The notes: generated from the letters alone by a model not told the origin. 7,130 nucleotides of DNA from an uncultured delta proteobacterium (GCA_903860995.1 CAIOSS010000275.1:1-7130); one strand, 5' to 3'; counted from the first letter of the stretch, positions 1 through 5,829 are shown. Made by a program: numbers and translations.

Positions 1-272
1 CAGGTCCGCGGGGCGACTCCCCCGGCGCCGAGGCGGAGCCGCTCGGGCGCGCCGCCGCCGGCGAACACCCCCCCGTCGAGCTCTTCGACGGAGGCGATCC
101 CTACCCCCTCCGCGGCGAGGGGGTAGCGCCCGCGGGGCACGCTCCCGAGCAGGGTCACCCGGTGTCCGCGGCGCGCGAGGGCGATGGCCATCTCGCGCAC
201 GAAGGCCCCGGCGGAGGGGTCGCCGTCGTGCGGCAGGCTCGTCGTCAGCATCGCGATCGCGCGGCGGGCCAT
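1..272 (-). CDS. Glycosyltransferase, GT4-like, N-terminal fragment (runs off the left edge)
   Basis: Reading leftward from ATG 272-270, about 90 codons are open to the window edge with no stop. The protein begins with a short basic stretch, then a hydrophobic beta strand (AIAMLTTSLP, residues 5-14). Next comes a Gly-containing loop and helix, SAGAFVREMAIALARRGHRV (residues 20-39), then TLLGSVPRG. This is the typical start of a GT-B fold family 4 glycosyltransferase, where the S-x-G-x-F-V loop lies beside the acceptor and nucleotide-sugar cleft and 'LaxrGHxV' precedes the second strand. Such enzymes transfer a sugar from a nucleotide donor in the cytoplasm, commonly for envelope polysaccharide or glycolipid synthesis. 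The donor-binding C-terminal domain is outside the window, so the substrate is unknown. An in-frame ATG at 281-279 is an equally possible start. Neither start has a clear ribosome binding site. The gene is divergent from the biotin carboxylase gene, with about 90 bases between them. Confidence 0.72.
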   Translation of the reverse strand, partial: MARRAIAMLTTSLPHDGDPSAGAFVREMAIALARRGHRVTLLGSVPRGRYPLAAEGVGIASVEELDGGVFAGGGAPERLRLGAGGVAPRT

Positions 273-350
273 GGGCCCCATCGGACTAGCACGCCGCCGG
301 GACCGCGGCGGGTTGTGCCATTGCCCCTCCCGCGCGCGCGCCCGGTGCGT

Positions 351-357
351 TTATATA
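351..357. promoter_or_regulatory. Candidate -10 box (TTATATA) in the divergent intergenic region
   Basis: In a region that is otherwise almost pure G and C, TTATATACCC stands alone six bases before the ATG at 364. A TATATA hexamer at 352-357 ends six bases before that ATG, the spacing expected if transcription starts at or next to the A of the start codon. No good -35 is visible at 17 bases. TTGCCC at 321-326 is too far, with a spacer of about 25. Because TATATA is self-complementary, the same box could also serve the leftward glycosyltransferase gene, giving a leader of about 65-75 bases. This is inferred from sequence only. Confidence 0.35.
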
Positions 358-363
358 CCCGGT

Positions 364-1731
364 ATGTTCACCCGAATCCTCATCGCCAACCGCGGCGAGA
401 TCGCCGCCCGCATCGCCCGCACCTGCCGCCGCCTCGGCATCGCCACGGTGGGCATCCACTCCGAGGCCGACGCCGACGCGCTGCACCCGTCGGTGATGGA
501 CGAGAGCCACCTCGTAGGCCCCGCCGCCGTGCGCGAGAGCTACATGAACGTCGCGGCCATCCTCGAGGTGGCAAAGCGCACCGGCGCGCAGGCGGTGCAC
601 CCCGGCTACGGGCTGCTCAGCGAGAAGTCCCACTTCGCGCGCGCCGTCATCGACGCGGGCCTCACCTGGATCGGCCCCTCCCCCGAGGCGCTCGACGCGC
701 TCGGCGACAAGATGCTCTCGCGCGCGACGGCCATCGCCGCGGGGGTGTCCCCCGTGCCGGGCGCCAACGCGCCGGTGGAGTCGGTCGCGGAGGCCGAGGC
801 GATCCTCGCGCGCATCGGGTACCCCGCGCTGGTGAAGCCCGTCGGCGGCGGCGGCGGCATCGGGATGCAGGTGGTGCGCGACCCCGGCGGCATCGAGCGG
901 GCGATGAAGTCCGCGAGCGACCGCGCGGCGCAGTCCTTCGGCGACGCGCGGGTGTACGTCGAGCGCTTCATCGAGCGGCCGCGGCACATCGAGGTGCAGA
1001 TCTTCGGCGACACCCACGGCGAGGTGGTCGCCCTCGGAGAGCGGGAGTGCTCGCTCCAGCGACGGCACCAGAAGATCGTCGAGGAGTCCCCGGCGCCGGC
1101 CTTCCACGGCGAGGAGGGTAGGGTCTACCGCGAGCGCATCCTCGACGCGGCGGTGCGCATCGGGCGCGCGGCGCGCTACGTCGGCGCCGGCACCTGCGAG
1201 TTCATCTGGGACGAGTCGCGCAAGGAGTTCTACTTCCTGGAGGTGAACTGCCGCATCCAGGTGGAGCACCCGGTGACGGAGATGGTCACCGGGCTCGACC
1301 TCGTGGAGCAGCAGATCAGGGTGGCGCTGGGCGAGCCGCTGCCCGCGGCGCTGCGCGCGGTGACCCTCCAGGGCCACGCCATCGAGGCGCGGCTCTACGC
1401 AGAGGACCCCGCGAAGGGATTCATCCCCAAGCCCGGCGACGTCACGACCCTCACCTGGCCCGCCGAGGTGGAGGGCTCGCTGCGCATCGACGCGGGCGTG
1501 CGCGCGCCCGGGAGGGTGACGCCCTACTACGACCCGATGATCGCCAAGCTCATCGCGCACGCCCCGACGCGGGCCGAGGCCATCGCGCGCCTGGGCGATG
1601 CCCTCGCGGGCGTCGAGGTCGCGCCGCTGGTGACCAACCTGGCCTTCCTCAAGGCGGTGCTGCGCTCCGAGGAGTTCGCGGCGGGGGCCTACGACACGAC
1701 CTTCGCCGAGGCCTTCGCGAAGCGGAAATAG
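364..1731 (+). CDS. Biotin carboxylase subunit of an acyl-CoA carboxylase (stand-alone, no biotin-carrier domain)
   Basis: This 455-residue protein is the ATP-grasp enzyme that carboxylates biotin with bicarbonate and ATP for acetyl-, propionyl- or methylcrotonyl-CoA carboxylases. The domains are complete. The N-terminal domain begins RILIANRGEIAARI (4-17) and has HPGYGLLSE (79-87). The ATP-grasp domain has K116, K158, the Gly loop 161-168, H208, K237 in QRRHQK, E279, and E293-x-N295-x-R297-x-Q299-V-E301-H. The C-terminal domain has EARLYAEDP (R343) and PYYDPMIAKL. All catalytic positions known from E. coli AccC are kept. Two positions differ from consensus: I166 replaces the usual Lys/Arg in the Gly loop, and C296 replaces Thr. 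The YAEDP and DTTF motifs resemble methylcrotonyl/propionyl-CoA carboxylase alpha chains more than AccC, but those chains carry a C-terminal biotin-carrier domain, absent here. No carboxyltransferase or carrier gene is visible. ATG 364 starts exactly at the family's N-terminus; there is no Shine-Dalgarno sequence. Confidence 0.93.
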   Translation: MFTRILIANRGEIAARIARTCRRLGIATVGIHSEADADALHPSVMDESHLVGPAAVRESYMNVAAILEVAKRTGAQAVHPGYGLLSEKSHFARAVIDAGLTWIGPSPEALDALGDKMLSRATAIAAGVSPVPGANAPVESVAEAEAILARIGYPALVKPVGGGGGIGMQVVRDPGGIERAMKSASDRAAQSFGDARVYVERFIERPRHIEVQIFGDTHGEVVALGERECSLQRRHQKIVEESPAPAFHGEEGRVYRERILDAAVRIGRAARYVGAGTCEFIWDESRKEFYFLEVNCRIQVEHPVTEMVTGLDLVEQQIRVALGEPLPAALRAVTLQGHAIEARLYAEDPAKGFIPKPGDVTTLTWPAEVEGSLRIDAGVRAPGRVTPYYDPMIAKLIAHAPTRAEAIARLGDALAGVEVAPLVTNLAFLKAVLRSEEFAAGAYDTTFAEAFAKRK

Positions 1732-1740
1732 TCCACGGCC

Positions 1741-2253
1741 ATGACCTTCCGCGACGCCTTCGTCTCGATCGCGGTGGCGGTGGCCGCGGGCCTGCTCATC
1801 GGCGCCGAGCGGCAGCAGAGCGCCACCGCGGCCCAGCGGAAGGACTTCGGCGGCATCCGCACCTTCCCGATGGTGGCGCTGCTGGGTGCCCTCGGCGCCC
1901 TCGCGCAGCCCGCCGCGGGCGTCTGGCTGCTCGTCGGGCTGCTCTACGGCGTCGTGCTCTTCGTGGCGAAGGCCGCGCAGCACGGCGCCGGGACGGCCGG
2001 GCTGTACGTCTCGTCGGTGCTCGCGGGCCTCACCGACGTGGCCGCCATCACGCTCTCGGTGGTCGACATGCACCGCGGCGGGCTCGCGAGCGGCACCGCG
2101 GCGACGGCCATCATGCTGGCGGCGCTCACGAACACGGTCGTGAAGTCCGGGGTGGCGATCTCCGTGGGCGGCGCGGCGGTGGGCCGCCCGGTCGCGGCGA
2201 CGCTCGGCGCCGGGCTGGCGGCCGGCGGGGTCGTGCTGGCGGTGATGGCGTAG
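1741..2253 (+). CDS. Compact MgtC/SapB-DUF4010-type integral membrane protein
   Basis: This 170-residue, very hydrophobic protein has about five possible membrane segments. Residues 10-24 (AVAVAAGLLIGAERQ region) followed by DFGGIRTFPMVALLGALGAL (35-54) match the start of MgtC/SapB proteins: LLIGxER, then GxRTF. Residues 62-170 match the C-terminal half of DUF4010: a hydrophobic helix, GLYVSSVLAGLTDVAAITLSV (87-107), then ATAIMLAALTNTVVKSGVAI (121-140) and a final helix. Full-length members of this MgtC-DUF4010 type are about 400 residues by my recollection. Here the later MgtC helices and the front half of DUF4010 are missing, with the join near residues 55-65. The reading frame is clean and codon use is like its neighbours, so it seems a functional short form or a settled in-frame deletion rather than a decaying gene. 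The family's function is not established. It starts 9 bases after the biotin carboxylase stop, with only weak SD-like sequence, so cotranscription is likely. Confidence 0.75.
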   Translation: MTFRDAFVSIAVAVAAGLLIGAERQQSATAAQRKDFGGIRTFPMVALLGALGALAQPAAGVWLLVGLLYGVVLFVAKAAQHGAGTAGLYVSSVLAGLTDVAAITLSVVDMHRGGLASGTAATAIMLAALTNTVVKSGVAISVGGAAVGRPVAATLGAGLAAGGVVLAVMA

Positions 2254-2267
2254 CGCCGTCGCCGACG

Positions 2268-2516
2268 GTGCTCATCGGCGCCGGCATCCCCGGCGCCCTC
2301 GCCCTCCTCTGGTGGCTGTGCTCGCTCGCGGCGCGCCTCGGGTCACACCCCCTCGACGTCGGCCTGCTGGCCTGCACGGTCGTGATGAGCGGCTCCAACG
2401 TCCCGCTCCTCGACATCGGCGGCGGCGCGCTCTGCGTGGCGCTGCTCTGCGCCCACCTCGCGCGGCGTGAGCGCTTCTGGCGGGGCATCACCCCGGCGCA
2501 CGCCGCGCGAGGGTGA
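2268..2516 (+). CDS. Small hydrophobic protein, probably membrane, function unknown
   Basis: I do not recognise this 82-residue product. It starts with GTG at 2268, 14 bases after the MgtC/DUF4010-type gene. Nearly all its codons end in G or C, as expected for a real gene in this genome. The protein has a first hydrophobic stretch with two tryptophans (residues 2-22, containing ALALLWWLCSLAA), a second (about 31-41, VGLLACTVVMS), a third (about 50-66, IGGGALCVALLCAHLA) and a basic C-terminal tail with RRERFWRG. Two or three membrane segments with a charged, probably cytoplasmic, tail are likely. No ribosome binding site is visible before the GTG, so translation may be coupled to the upstream gene. 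Position suggests it is the last gene of the rightward set. It might be a lost piece of a larger membrane protein, but I see no motif joining it to DUF4010. Confidence 0.5.
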   Translation: MLIGAGIPGALALLWWLCSLAARLGSHPLDVGLLACTVVMSGSNVPLLDIGGGALCVALLCAHLARRERFWRGITPAHAARG

Positions 2517-2520
2517 CGGG

Positions 2521-4227
2521 TCAGTGCTGGCCGGCGTGTGCGACGGCCTGGAGGGCGGGGGTCGCGAGCTCCTCGCAGCGCGCGTGGATCGGCGGGGTGC
2601 TCGGGCTGGTGGCGGTGAGCTCCCGCTGGGTGCGCCCGTCGAGGCCCACCACGCGGACGGGACCGAAGGTGCGAAGCACCTCCTCGAGGGGCTGCGTCGC
2701 GCGGGGCGCGGCCCCGGGGCCCTGAGCCTGGCAGGCCTGGAGCTGCTGGGCGAAGGTCGCGTCGGCGGGCAGCGCCCCGGCGGCGGCGCAGGGCGGGCCG
2801 ACCTGGACGGGCGCGGACGCGGTGCCGACGACGACGACGAGCGCGCGGTCAGGCTGGATGTAGCGCCGCGCGGTGGCGAGCGAAGCCGCGGCGTCGACGG
2901 CGGTGACGCGGGCGCGGAGCGTGTCGTAGTAGTCCGCGGGCAGGCCGAAGATGCGCATCGACGACACGAGGTCGGCGACGTTTCCCGGGGTCTCGATGGA
3001 GAGGGGGAAGCTGTCGGTGAGGTACGAGCGCGTCATGGCGAGCTCGGGGTCGGGCGCCGCCTCGGTGGTGAGGCACTCCATGTGGCGGAAGAGGGCGTGC
3101 AGGGCGTCGCCGGTGACGGCGTTGCGCACCTGGCCGCCCGCGAACCACTGGCTGGCCCCGACGTTCTCGCCCATGCGGGCGTAGACGCCGTAGGAGAGCG
3201 AGCGGAGCTCGCGGAGGTCCATGAAGAGCCGCGACGAGACGCCGCCGCCGAGGACCTGGTTGGCCACGGTGAAGGGCACCCAGTCGGGGTCGCCGCGGCG
3301 CAGCGACACGTTGCCGATGCGGATGGCGCTCTGGGCCGACTCGGGCCGGTCGACCAGCACGATCTGCCGGGCGGTGCGGGCGGGCACGTCGGCGATGGGG
3401 ACGACCGGCGAGGTGCCCCGGCGCAGGGTCCCGAGCGTGCGGCTGAGCAGCGCGTCGAAGGCCGCGGGCTGCACGTCGCCCACGACCGTGAGGACCATGT
3501 TGCCCGCGACGTAGCGCGCGCGGTGGAAGGCCATGAAGTCCGCGCGGGTGACGCGGGCGAGCACCGCGGGGCTCGTGTCGAAGCGACCGTAGGGGTGCGT
3601 CGTGCCGTACAGCCCCTCGTAGAACGCGCGCCGGGTGAGCCAGCTCGGATCGTTGCGCGACTGCTGCAGCCGGTCGGTCTCGCGGCGCCTGAGCTTGTTG
3701 ATCTCCACCTGCGGGAAGGTCGGGCGCGCCAGCACGTCCGCGAGGAGGGTGAGGGCCGTCTCGGCGTGGTCGCGCAGCACCGCCACGGAGAGCACCGTCA
3801 CGTCGGCGCTGGTGGACACGTCGAGGCTGCCGCCCACGAACTCGATGGTCTCGGCGATCTGGGCGCTGCTGCGGGTGGTGGTGCCCTCGCGGAGCATGTC
3901 GCCGGTGAGCGACGCGAGGCCCGGGAGGTTGGCCGGATCGGTCGACGAGCCCGCGCGCACGACGAGCCGGAGGTGGAGCACCGGGAGCGTGTGGTACTCG
4001 ACGAGCTGCACCGCGAGCCCGTTGCCCAGGGTGGTGGCGCGCACCGGGGGGAGGTGCACGTCGCGGGCGGGCCCCGGCGTGGGGACCGCGACGGGCACGG
4101 GGGCGGGCGTGGCGGCGCCCGCGTCGGCGTCGGGCGCAGGGGTCGGGACGACGGCGACGGGCGCCGGGGTCTGGGTGCTACCGCAGGCGGCGAGCACGAG
4201 GGCGAGGGCGAAGGAGAGTCGGCGCAT
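2521..4227 (-). CDS. M16 peptidase-like lipoprotein, zinc site lost, Arg/Tyr pair kept (non-catalytic partner subunit)
   Basis: This 568-residue protein begins MRRLSFALALVLAAC. It has a short signal peptide and an LAAC lipobox with C15 as the predicted lipidated residue and Gly at +2, so outer-membrane sorting is plausible. A Pro/Ala/Val-rich linker spans about 20-55. The N-terminal M16 domain covers about 60-250 (TTLGNGLAVQLVE) and the C-terminal M16 domain about 285-470. Where active relatives read HxxEH, this protein reads SLTGD (S106, G109, D110), so all zinc ligands in that motif are gone. The C-terminal half keeps SRLFMDLRELRSLSYG, with R339 and Y346 at the family's substrate-binding Arg/Tyr positions. 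After VVVVG (464-468) lies an extra Ala/Gln-rich insert of about 35 residues with C480 and C499. The expected fold end, FGPVRVVGLDG, then follows at 521-531. ATG 4227 is chosen because GAGGAA lies 7 bases upstream and the signal peptide starts there. It lies 20 bases downstream of the zinc-bearing paralogue, so the two form an operon. Confidence 0.9.
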   Translation of the reverse strand: MRRLSFALALVLAACGSTQTPAPVAVVPTPAPDADAGAATPAPVPVAVPTPGPARDVHLPPVRATTLGNGLAVQLVEYHTLPVLHLRLVVRAGSSTDPANLPGLASLTGDMLREGTTTRSSAQIAETIEFVGGSLDVSTSADVTVLSVAVLRDHAETALTLLADVLARPTFPQVEINKLRRRETDRLQQSRNDPSWLTRRAFYEGLYGTTHPYGRFDTSPAVLARVTRADFMAFHRARYVAGNMVLTVVGDVQPAAFDALLSRTLGTLRRGTSPVVPIADVPARTARQIVLVDRPESAQSAIRIGNVSLRRGDPDWVPFTVANQVLGGGVSSRLFMDLRELRSLSYGVYARMGENVGASQWFAGGQVRNAVTGDALHALFRHMECLTTEAAPDPELAMTRSYLTDSFPLSIETPGNVADLVSSMRIFGLPADYYDTLRARVTAVDAAASLATARRYIQPDRALVVVVGTASAPVQVGPPCAAAGALPADATFAQQLQACQAQGPGAAPRATQPLEEVLRTFGPVRVVGLDGRTQRELTATSPSTPPIHARCEELATPALQAVAHAGQH

Positions 4228-4234
4228 CGGGTGG

Positions 4235-4240
4235 TTCCTC
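4235..4240 (-). promoter_or_regulatory. Ribosome binding site GAGGAA for the lipoprotein M16 subunit
   Basis: On the minus strand GAGGAA ends 7 bases before the ATG at 4227. This selects the lipoprotein start over in-frame codons further upstream, which overlap the previous gene. It lies within the 20-base gap between the two M16 genes, so the second cistron has its own initiation site. Confidence 0.7.
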
Positions 4241-4247
4241 GGTTCGA

Positions 4248-5651
4248 TCAGCGGATGGCAGGCGTGGGGGCGCGGGGCGCGGGCGCAGCGGGTGCGGCGG
4301 GCGCAGGCGCGGCGGGGCGCGGGACCACGTCGAGCACGGTGCGGTTCTCGGGTCGGAAGTACTGTCCCGCGACGCGCTGCACGTCGGCGGCGCTCACGGC
4401 GAGGTAGCGGTCGAGCTCGGTGCGCAGCAGCGCCGCGTTGCCGTCGTACATCTCGAACTCCGCGAGCCGGCGGGCCCGAGCGAGGTTGCTCTGGAGCCCG
4501 AACACGAAGGCGCGGCGGAAGAGATTGCGGGCCTTGTCGAGCTCGCGCGCGGTGATGCCCTCGCGGGCGATCGCCTCCATCTGCCGATAGATCACCTCGC
4601 GCGCCTCCGCGGGCTGGTGACCGCTCGCGAGCACGCACCACACCGTGAACACGTCCGGACCGCGGCGGTCTTCCGTGTCGACGGAGATCTCGCTGGCGAT
4701 CTCGCGCGTCTTCACCAGCTCCTGGTAGAGCCGCGAGCTCTCGCCGCTCGCGAGCACCGTGGCGAGGATGTCGAGGGGGTAGTGGTCGGGCGCGCGCCGC
4801 GTGGGGATGTGATACGAGAGGTGGAAGGCGGGCAGCGGCGCGAAGCGGTCTTCGATCGACCCGGTGCGCTCGGCCGTCTGCGCGGTGAAGCCCGGGTCGA
4901 CCCACGGGCCGGCGTGGCGCGCAGGGATGGCGCCGAAGTGCTGCCGGACGAGGGCGAGCGCCTGCGCGGGGTCGAAGTCACCCGCCAGGGAGATCACCGC
5001 GTTGTCGGGCGCGTAGTAGCGGTCGTGGAAGGTGCGGACGTCGTCCAGCGAGGCTCGCTGGAGGTCGGCCATGTCGCCGATGACGCTGTGCTCGTAGGGC
5101 CAGTACCCTTGGAAGGCGAGGGCGTCGCGCTGGATGAACGACGGGACGTACGGGCGGTTTTCGTACGACTGCCGACGCTCCTCCATCACCGTCTGCCGCT
5201 GGTTTTCGAAGTTCTCCGCGGTGATGGCCAGCGAGCGCATGCGGTCGGCCTCCAGGAAGATGCCGACCTCGAGCGCGTTGGCGGGGAGCGTCTCGAAGTA
5301 GTTGGTGCGGTCCTCCGAGGTGGTGCCGTTGAGCGAGCCCCCTTGGGTGCTGATGAGCCGGAAGTGCTCACCCTTGCCGACGTTGGCGCTCCCCTGAAAC
5401 ATCATGTGCTCGAAGAGGTGCGCGAAGCCCGAGCGCCCCCGCTCCTCCACCCGCGCGCCGACATCGTAGTAGACCGCGACGGCCACCGTCGGGGAGGTGT
5501 GGTCGGGGCTGAGCACCACCCGCAGGCCGTTGTCGAGCCGCTCTACCTGCACGGGCACCGGGAGTTCCTGCGCCTGCGCCGCCCCCGCGAGGCCGATCAC
5601 CCCGGCGGCCATCCACGTCGCGACCGTCGTTCCAACCCGTCGATTGACCAC
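4248..5651 (-). CDS. Secreted M16 zinc peptidase (insulinase family), catalytic subunit lacking the Arg/Tyr pair
   Basis: This 467-residue protein is counted from GTG 5651, chosen because GAGGGAG sits 5 bases before it. An in-frame TTG at 5681 is possible but has no such site. Residues 1-27 are a Sec signal peptide (RR, hydrophobic core, cut after AQA27), so the enzyme acts in the periplasm or outside the cell. The mature N-terminal M16 domain has VERLDNGLRVVL (36-47). It carries the inverted zinc motif HLFEH (78-82), where H78 and H82 bind zinc and E81 is the catalytic base. The distal Glu ligand is in VMEERRQ, probably E158. NGTTSEDRTNYFETLP (108-123) is typical of active members. The C-terminal M16 domain has SSRLYQELVKTREIASEIS (305-323). 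At the positions of the Arg/Tyr pair it has V313 and S320, so substrate binding is likely completed by a partner. The protein ends in a Pro/Ala-rich tail (about 440-467). It is the first gene of a two-gene operon with the zinc-less lipoprotein paralogue. Substrate is unknown. Confidence 0.93.
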   Translation of the reverse strand: MVNRRVGTTVATWMAAGVIGLAGAAQAQELPVPVQVERLDNGLRVVLSPDHTSPTVAVAVYYDVGARVEERGRSGFAHLFEHMMFQGSANVGKGEHFRLISTQGGSLNGTTSEDRTNYFETLPANALEVGIFLEADRMRSLAITAENFENQRQTVMEERRQSYENRPYVPSFIQRDALAFQGYWPYEHSVIGDMADLQRASLDDVRTFHDRYYAPDNAVISLAGDFDPAQALALVRQHFGAIPARHAGPWVDPGFTAQTAERTGSIEDRFAPLPAFHLSYHIPTRRAPDHYPLDILATVLASGESSRLYQELVKTREIASEISVDTEDRRGPDVFTVWCVLASGHQPAEAREVIYRQMEAIAREGITARELDKARNLFRRAFVFGLQSNLARARRLAEFEMYDGNAALLRTELDRYLAVSAADVQRVAGQYFRPENRTVLDVVPRPAAPAPAAPAAPAPRAPTPAIR

Positions 5652-5656
5652 CGCTG

Positions 5657-5663
5657 CTCCCTC
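5657..5663 (-). promoter_or_regulatory. Ribosome binding site GAGGGAG deciding a GTG start
   Basis: On the minus strand GAGGGAG is followed by CAGCG and then GTG at 5651-5649. This spacing of 5 bases favours the GTG over the longer TTG alternative at 5681. It also gives a signal peptide of normal length (27 residues rather than 37). Confidence 0.7.
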
Positions 5664-5694
5664 TGTCTGACCGCGCACCAACCGCGCGACTCGC

Positions 5695-5724
5695 GAGATA
5701 GCACCGGCAGGAGAGAACCTTCAA
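5695..5724 (-). promoter_or_regulatory. Candidate promoter for the M16 operon
   Basis: On the minus strand TTGAAG (5724-5719) and TATCTC (5700-5695) are separated by 18 bases. They match the housekeeping -35 and -10 consensus at 4 and 3 of 6 positions. Transcription would start near 5688, about 37 bases before the GTG. The match is weak and other promoters in the AT-rich stretch further upstream are possible. Confidence 0.28.
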
Positions 5725-5759
5725 GCGTGTGCCCTGGAGCCCGCGACCCTGGCAGAGCC

Positions 5760-5770
5760 CCCTTCAAGGG
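5760..5770. repeat. 11-base palindrome CCCTTCAAGGG with a partial second copy
   Basis: CCCTT-C-AAGGG is a perfect inverted repeat around a central C. Its core CCTTCAAG recurs in the same orientation at 5718-5725, 43 bases away, where it overlaps the candidate -35 of the M16 operon. A protein-binding site is possible. It is short enough that chance cannot be excluded. Confidence 0.4.
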
Positions 5771-5771
5771 C

Positions 5772-5789
5772 ACTCAACAAACATTCGAC
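5772..5789 (+). repeat. Imperfect 18-base direct repeat, copy 1
   Basis: ACTCAACAAACATTCGAC here matches ACTCTACAAACCTTCGTC at 5838-5855 in 15 of 18 positions, with starts 66 bases apart. The shared form is ACTCWACAAACMTTCGWC. The repeat is AT-richer than the genome and sits midway between two divergent genes, which suits a regulator binding site. Confidence 0.55.
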
Positions 5790-5829
5790 AAAGTGAAACC
5801 ATGCTCGCCTGTACTGCGTCTTATCGAGC

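Noticed and set aside
297..320. Minus-strand short frame starting ATGGCACAACCC after a GGGAGGGG sequence, possible leader of the glycosyltransferase
   Set aside because: It gives only 11 codons with no conserved content. The purine run is as likely chance as a ribosome site.
330..340. Alternating CG run (possible Z-DNA)
   Set aside because: A run of about five CG steps is common in a genome of this composition, and no function can be supported.
184..363. Upstream extension of the biotin carboxylase frame to an ATG at 184
   Set aside because: The extra 60 residues have no similarity to the family. They overlap the divergent glycosyltransferase start, and the conserved N-terminus begins at 364.
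286..2073. Long open frame on the minus strand opposite the biotin carboxylase and MgtC-like genes
   Set aside because: The product is His/Arg/Gly-rich with no family motif and lies wholly opposite a confidently identified conserved protein. Long antisense frames are expected where third positions are nearly always G or C.
2467..4407. Long open frame on the plus strand across the M16 lipoprotein gene
   Set aside because: It encodes Arg/Gly/Glu/His-rich low-complexity sequence without motifs, opposite a clear M16 gene. It is a shadow of GC bias.
4228..4905. N-terminal extension of the M16 lipoprotein frame overlapping the upstream gene
   Set aside because: The added residues are Arg/Pro-rich shadow of the zinc M16 gene. 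A signal peptide with lipobox and a GAGGAA site mark the start at 4227.
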